This document shows positions 5,987 through 7,690 of a stretch of DNA of 7,690 bases, piece after piece. How positions within the stretch are numbered: position 1 is the stretch's first letter; each line of letters starts with the position of its first letter. This DNA comes from Cyanobacteria bacterium HKST-UBA02 (GTDB lineage: Bacteria > Cyanobacteriota > Vampirovibrionia > Obscuribacterales > Obscuribacteraceae), in the NCBI GenBank assembly GCA_020431945.1, contig JAGQHH010000083.1:1-7690 (forward strand), read 5' to 3'. The notes below the pieces were generated by a model. That model made no database searches, was not told the origin of the DNA, and saw nothing but the letters and a program-made list of their open reading frames with translations. A program made the position numbers and the translations under genes.

Positions 5987-6553
5987 TTACCGTTTTTTCT
6001 TCTTGTTTCCTTCGTCCACATAGACTTTCGTCATGTGGTCGCCTTTGTGAATCTGAAAGACCGTCTCGAATCCCTCCACGACTTTGCCGAAGACGGCGTA
6101 CTTGCCGTCGAGCTCGCTGCGTGGCTGGAGAAGAACATAGAACTGGGAGGTGGCGGAGTTCGGATCGCTCTTTCTACCCATGCCTACTATACCGGCTTCA
6201 TTGTGCTTGCGGGCGGTAATCTCGAGCGGTATGGTTTCGCCGGAGCCACCAGTGCCGGTGCCGGTCGGGTCGCCGCCCTGAATAAGAAAGTCCGGTTCCC
6301 AGCGGTGGAAGGTCAGTCCGTTATAAAAACCCTTGTTTACCAGCCGGAGGAAATTGGCGGCGGTCACCGGCGCTTCTTCCTCAAAAACCCGGATCTTGAA
6401 AGTCCCTTTGTCCGTCTCCACAACCACTACAGGGTCGTCGCTTTTCTCGGCTTTTTTCGATGCCGCCAGGGCCCCGTCATCGAAAGCGGCGGCGAGAAGC
6501 AGTACCAGAACAATCGAAAGAGCGGCTAAATATACCTTCGCAGCTTGCTGCAT
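5987..6553 (-). CDS. Peptidyl-prolyl cis-trans isomerase, cyclophilin type, exported
   Basis: A 188-residue cyclophilin with an N-terminal signal peptide: M-Q-Q-A-A-K-V, a hydrophobic core V-Y-L-A-A-L-S-I-V-L-V-L-L-L-A-A-A (about 7-23) and a plausible signal peptidase site after A-L-A (about residue 30). There is no lipobox cysteine. A longer frame is open to 6601, but the ATG at 6553 starts right at a normal signal peptide and has AGGGAGA upstream, so I chose it. The domain (about 40-180) has G-F-Y-N-G-L-T-F-H-R (R84), F-L-I-Q-G-G-D (Q92) and T-S-Q-F-Y (Q137). At the CypA W121 position it has glutamate (E147), unlike the Phe of its neighbour. It ends in a very basic tail (K-K-K-K-R). Probably acts on envelope or secreted proteins; activity is inferred from family. 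Confidence 0.92.
   Translation of the reverse strand: MQQAAKVYLAALSIVLVLLLAAAFDDGALAASKKAEKSDDPVVVVETDKGTFKIRVFEEEAPVTAANFLRLVNKGFYNGLTFHRWEPDFLIQGGDPTGTGTGGSGETIPLEITARKHNEAGIVGMGRKSDPNSATSQFYVLLQPRSELDGKYAVFGKVVEGFETVFQIHKGDHMTKVYVDEGNKKKKR
6221..6280. repeat. Near-identical block shared by the two cyclophilin genes, copy 2
   Basis: Second copy of the block at 5731-5790 (offset 490 bases, three mismatches, last 40 bases identical), in the same orientation and at the same place in the protein. Flanking matches (for example 6141-6167 against 5648-5674, one mismatch) show it is part of a paralogous pair, not an inserted element. Confidence 0.85.
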
Positions 6554-6563
6554 CGGGCTTTGT

Positions 6564-6570
6564 TCTCCCT
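6564..6570 (-). promoter_or_regulatory. Ribosome binding site deciding the exported cyclophilin start
   Basis: AGGGAGA on the minus strand, about 10 bases before the ATG at 6553. It favours this start over the in-frame start codon at 6601 and leaves a 60-base gap to the upstream gene. A TACAAT on the minus strand within that gap could be a -10, but no good -35 goes with it. Confidence 0.55.
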
Positions 6571-6613
6571 GGACAAACCGAAACGCCTCAGATTGTATCA
6601 AGTCGCACCGCTA

Positions 6614-7483
6614 TTAACGAACTTTTTGACCGTCCGTGTCGTCCGCCTTGCCCGATATGGAAATCTTGAGTACTCCCGAGATGCGGGTATAGGGCGGATA
6701 CATCACCGGCAGATAGAGCTTGTCGCTGCCGTTAAGCTCTGCCTCGGGAAAGGCAGCCCAGCCTTCGGTGTCATCGCCGGGCATCATCAAGCGGGTGCCC
6801 AGTCTCTCGGCTTCCACCTCATGGCGACCGGCGTCTCGACCGAGAGCGACGCCCAGGTTTCGCTTGCGATACTCTCCGGGATTCATGGTCTCGTAAGCAA
6901 GCATTCCTCCGAGCCCCAGGGTTCCCACCCCGATGGCGCCCACCAGGGCTTTCTTCTTGCCGGTGAGGATGGTGTTGTCATGCTCTTCGAGCTTTTCAGC
7001 GCTGACCGATGTGCTTGGTTCGGTCTGACCTCCGGCAAGGACGTCTTCCCTGCTGACGCCTTTGAGCCCGGCAGCCACGGAGGGTGTCAGGGAAGCTTTG
7101 TTGCCCAGGATGAGCATGGGGCTTCGTCCGGTGTTCTTCACCCGGACTTTGAGAAAGCGGAGACTGTCGCCTTTGTAGCGGCTCAGGGGTGAATATTCCA
7201 TAAGCTCGGCACTGGTCTCGATGGCTTCTGATTGCGCCGAGCCTTTGATGAGGGGGGTCTGCTCCAGGGCGCTTTTGTCCGACTCCGGATCCGGTCCTTT
7301 GCGGCTGACTTCTTCCGGGGAGGTGGGCAGCTCCTTTTCGGGTCCCGGCAGAATCGGGGAGCGCAAAGGCGTGTCGAGCCCTGCTGCATCGGTGTCATCC
7401 TCGAGAGCCTGGCTGAAAGCCGGTGGACCAAGAATGAGAGAAATGGCGAGGAGCAAGCCCGGGAGCTTGATTGTCGAAGGCAC
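6614..7483 (-). CDS. Secreted or membrane-anchored protein of unknown function
   Basis: I do not recognise this 289-residue protein. It starts with GTG; AAAGGA at 7492-7497 is well spaced before it. Residues 1-26 look like a signal peptide (hydrophobic core about 8-19, A-F-S-Q-A before the likely cut). A Pro/Glu/Asp/Ser-rich, probably disordered region follows (27-90). Residues about 99-130 (Y-S-P-L-S-R-Y-K-G-D-S-L-R-F-L-K-V-R-V-K-N-T-G then P-M-L-I-L-G) resemble a beta strand pattern of Ig-like envelope domains. K-K-K at 176-178 precedes a Gly-rich hydrophobic stretch (about 179-197) that could be a membrane or glycine-zipper helix. The C-terminus (about 225-277) has V-M-Y-P-P-Y-T-R and looks globular. 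The gene ends in a double stop (TAATAG) 60 bases before the exported cyclophilin, in the same direction. Confidence 0.75.
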   Translation of the reverse strand: MPSTIKLPGLLLAISLILGPPAFSQALEDDTDAAGLDTPLRSPILPGPEKELPTSPEEVSRKGPDPESDKSALEQTPLIKGSAQSEAIETSAELMEYSPLSRYKGDSLRFLKVRVKNTGRSPMLILGNKASLTPSVAAGLKGVSREDVLAGGQTEPSTSVSAEKLEEHDNTILTGKKKALVGAIGVGTLGLGGMLAYETMNPGEYRKRNLGVALGRDAGRHEVEAERLGTRLMMPGDDTEGWAAFPEAELNGSDKLYLPVMYPPYTRISGVLKISISGKADDTDGQKVR

Positions 7484-7491
7484 AGCGGGGT

Positions 7492-7497
7492 TCCTTT
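7492..7497 (-). promoter_or_regulatory. Ribosome binding site deciding a GTG start
   Basis: AAAGGA on the minus strand, 8 bases before the GTG at 7483. It is the main reason to accept the unusual start codon of the unknown secreted protein; no ATG start gives a complete signal peptide. Confidence 0.6.
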
Positions 7498-7518
7498 AAA
7501 TAAAAGCCGAAAAGCTCG

Positions 7519-7528
7519 ACAATATTGT
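7519..7528. repeat. Ten-base palindrome in the gap before the unknown secreted gene
   Basis: ACAATATTGT is a perfect palindrome in the 48-base gap. Read on the minus strand it overlaps TACAAT, a possible -10 element about 40 bases before the GTG start, so it could be an operator; no good -35 is visible. Confidence 0.25.
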
Positions 7529-7531
7529 AGC

Positions 7532-7690
7532 CTAGCGCTTTCGCTGGCCGATTAACTGATAAGTAACCTTGCACCTGACGCCTTCGCCCTGCTTGACGAT
7601 GGAGATTCGCTCCAGACCGTTGAACTGGGCGCCGCCATTCTGAAGGGTCATGACCACTGCTTCCTGGGCCATGGTGTTTTTGATCGGATG
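7532..7690 (-). CDS. Unknown protein, C-terminal 52 residues (5' end outside window)
   Basis: The minus-strand frame is open from the window end to a TAG at 7532-7534. The visible residues run H-P-I-K-N-T-M-A-Q-E-A-V-V-M-T-L through G-L-E-R-I-S-I-V-K-Q-G-E-G-V-R-C-K-V-T-Y-Q-L-I-G and end in a basic Q-R-K-R tail. The alternation of hydrophobic and polar residues suggests beta strands. I do not recognise the family. The next gene on this strand starts 48 bases later, so co-transcription is possible. An internal ATG at about 7672 could also begin a very short gene, but the open frame beyond it makes a longer protein more likely. Confidence 0.55.
   Translation of the reverse strand, partial: HPIKNTMAQEAVVMTLQNGGAQFNGLERISIVKQGEGVRCKVTYQLIGQRKR

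Noticed and set aside
5467..6219. 250-codon plus-strand open frame opposite the cyclophilin genes
   Set aside because: Both cyclophilins are certain on the minus strand; this frame begins inside the terminator hairpin and has no plausible domain.
5731..6280. Direct repeats as a mobile-element or attachment-site signature
   Set aside because: Both copies encode the same conserved cyclophilin loop in paralogous genes and no recombinase or element lies between them.
5864..7192. Two long plus-strand open frames (5864-6529 and 6545-7192) opposite the exported cyclophilin and the unknown secreted protein
   Set aside because: Their composition looks like antisense translation. The minus-strand genes have signal peptides, ribosome sites and, for the cyclophilin, clear motifs.
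1..7690. A defence island, biosynthetic cluster or CRISPR array
   Set aside because: No regularly spaced repeats, nuclease, helicase, toxin or cluster enzymes are visible; the genes are mostly housekeeping or envelope types.

Overview
The window is about 7.7 kb of gene-dense, GC-moderate bacterial chromosome with ten protein genes (two cut by the window ends). There are no RNA genes, CRISPR arrays, insertion sequences or phage genes. A TonB/ExbB/ExbD-type energising module, FtsE/FtsX, an SCP2-domain protein, a DciA-type (DUF721) protein and an exported cyclophilin together suggest a free-living bacterium with a double-membrane envelope. The mix and protein style resemble the non-photosynthetic cyanobacterial relatives (Melainabacteria/Obscuribacterales). 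That placement is an impression from memory and needs a database search.

Layout. (1) Positions 1-2460, plus strand: the C-terminal end of a TonB/TolA-like protein, an ExbB/TolQ-like proton channel subunit, its ExbD/TolR-like partner, and aroE (shikimate dehydrogenase), which starts 6 bases after the exbD stop. (2) 2482-2844, minus strand: a single SCP2 (sterol-carrier-like) protein, convergent with aroE. (3) 3006-3695, plus strand: a DUF721/DciA-like protein with a C-terminal four-cysteine zinc-ribbon-like tail, divergent from the SCP2 gene. (4) 3852-5416, plus strand: ftsE and ftsX with overlapping stop and start codons. (5) 5455-5477: a strong hairpin between convergent transcription units. 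(6) 5503-7690, minus strand: read in transcription order, an unknown gene cut by the window end, a secreted or membrane-associated unknown protein, an exported cyclophilin and a cytosolic cyclophilin.

How the genes relate. The first three genes should form one inner-membrane machine that uses the proton gradient to work on the outer envelope. FtsEX is an ABC-type membrane complex that in other bacteria controls cell-wall hydrolases at division. The two cyclophilins are tandem paralogues split between cytoplasm and exterior, so proline isomerisation is provided on both sides of the membrane. The unknown secreted protein beside them is probably an envelope protein.

No gap exceeds 300 bases. 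The longest are 2845-3005 (divergent promoter region) and 3696-3851 (leader of ftsEX). I found no strong evidence of an undescribed defence, mobile or RNA system here. The items most worth a second look are the DciA-like protein with a zinc-binding tail, the divergent active site of the exported cyclophilin, the shared near-identical DNA block in the cyclophilin pair, and the unknown secreted protein.
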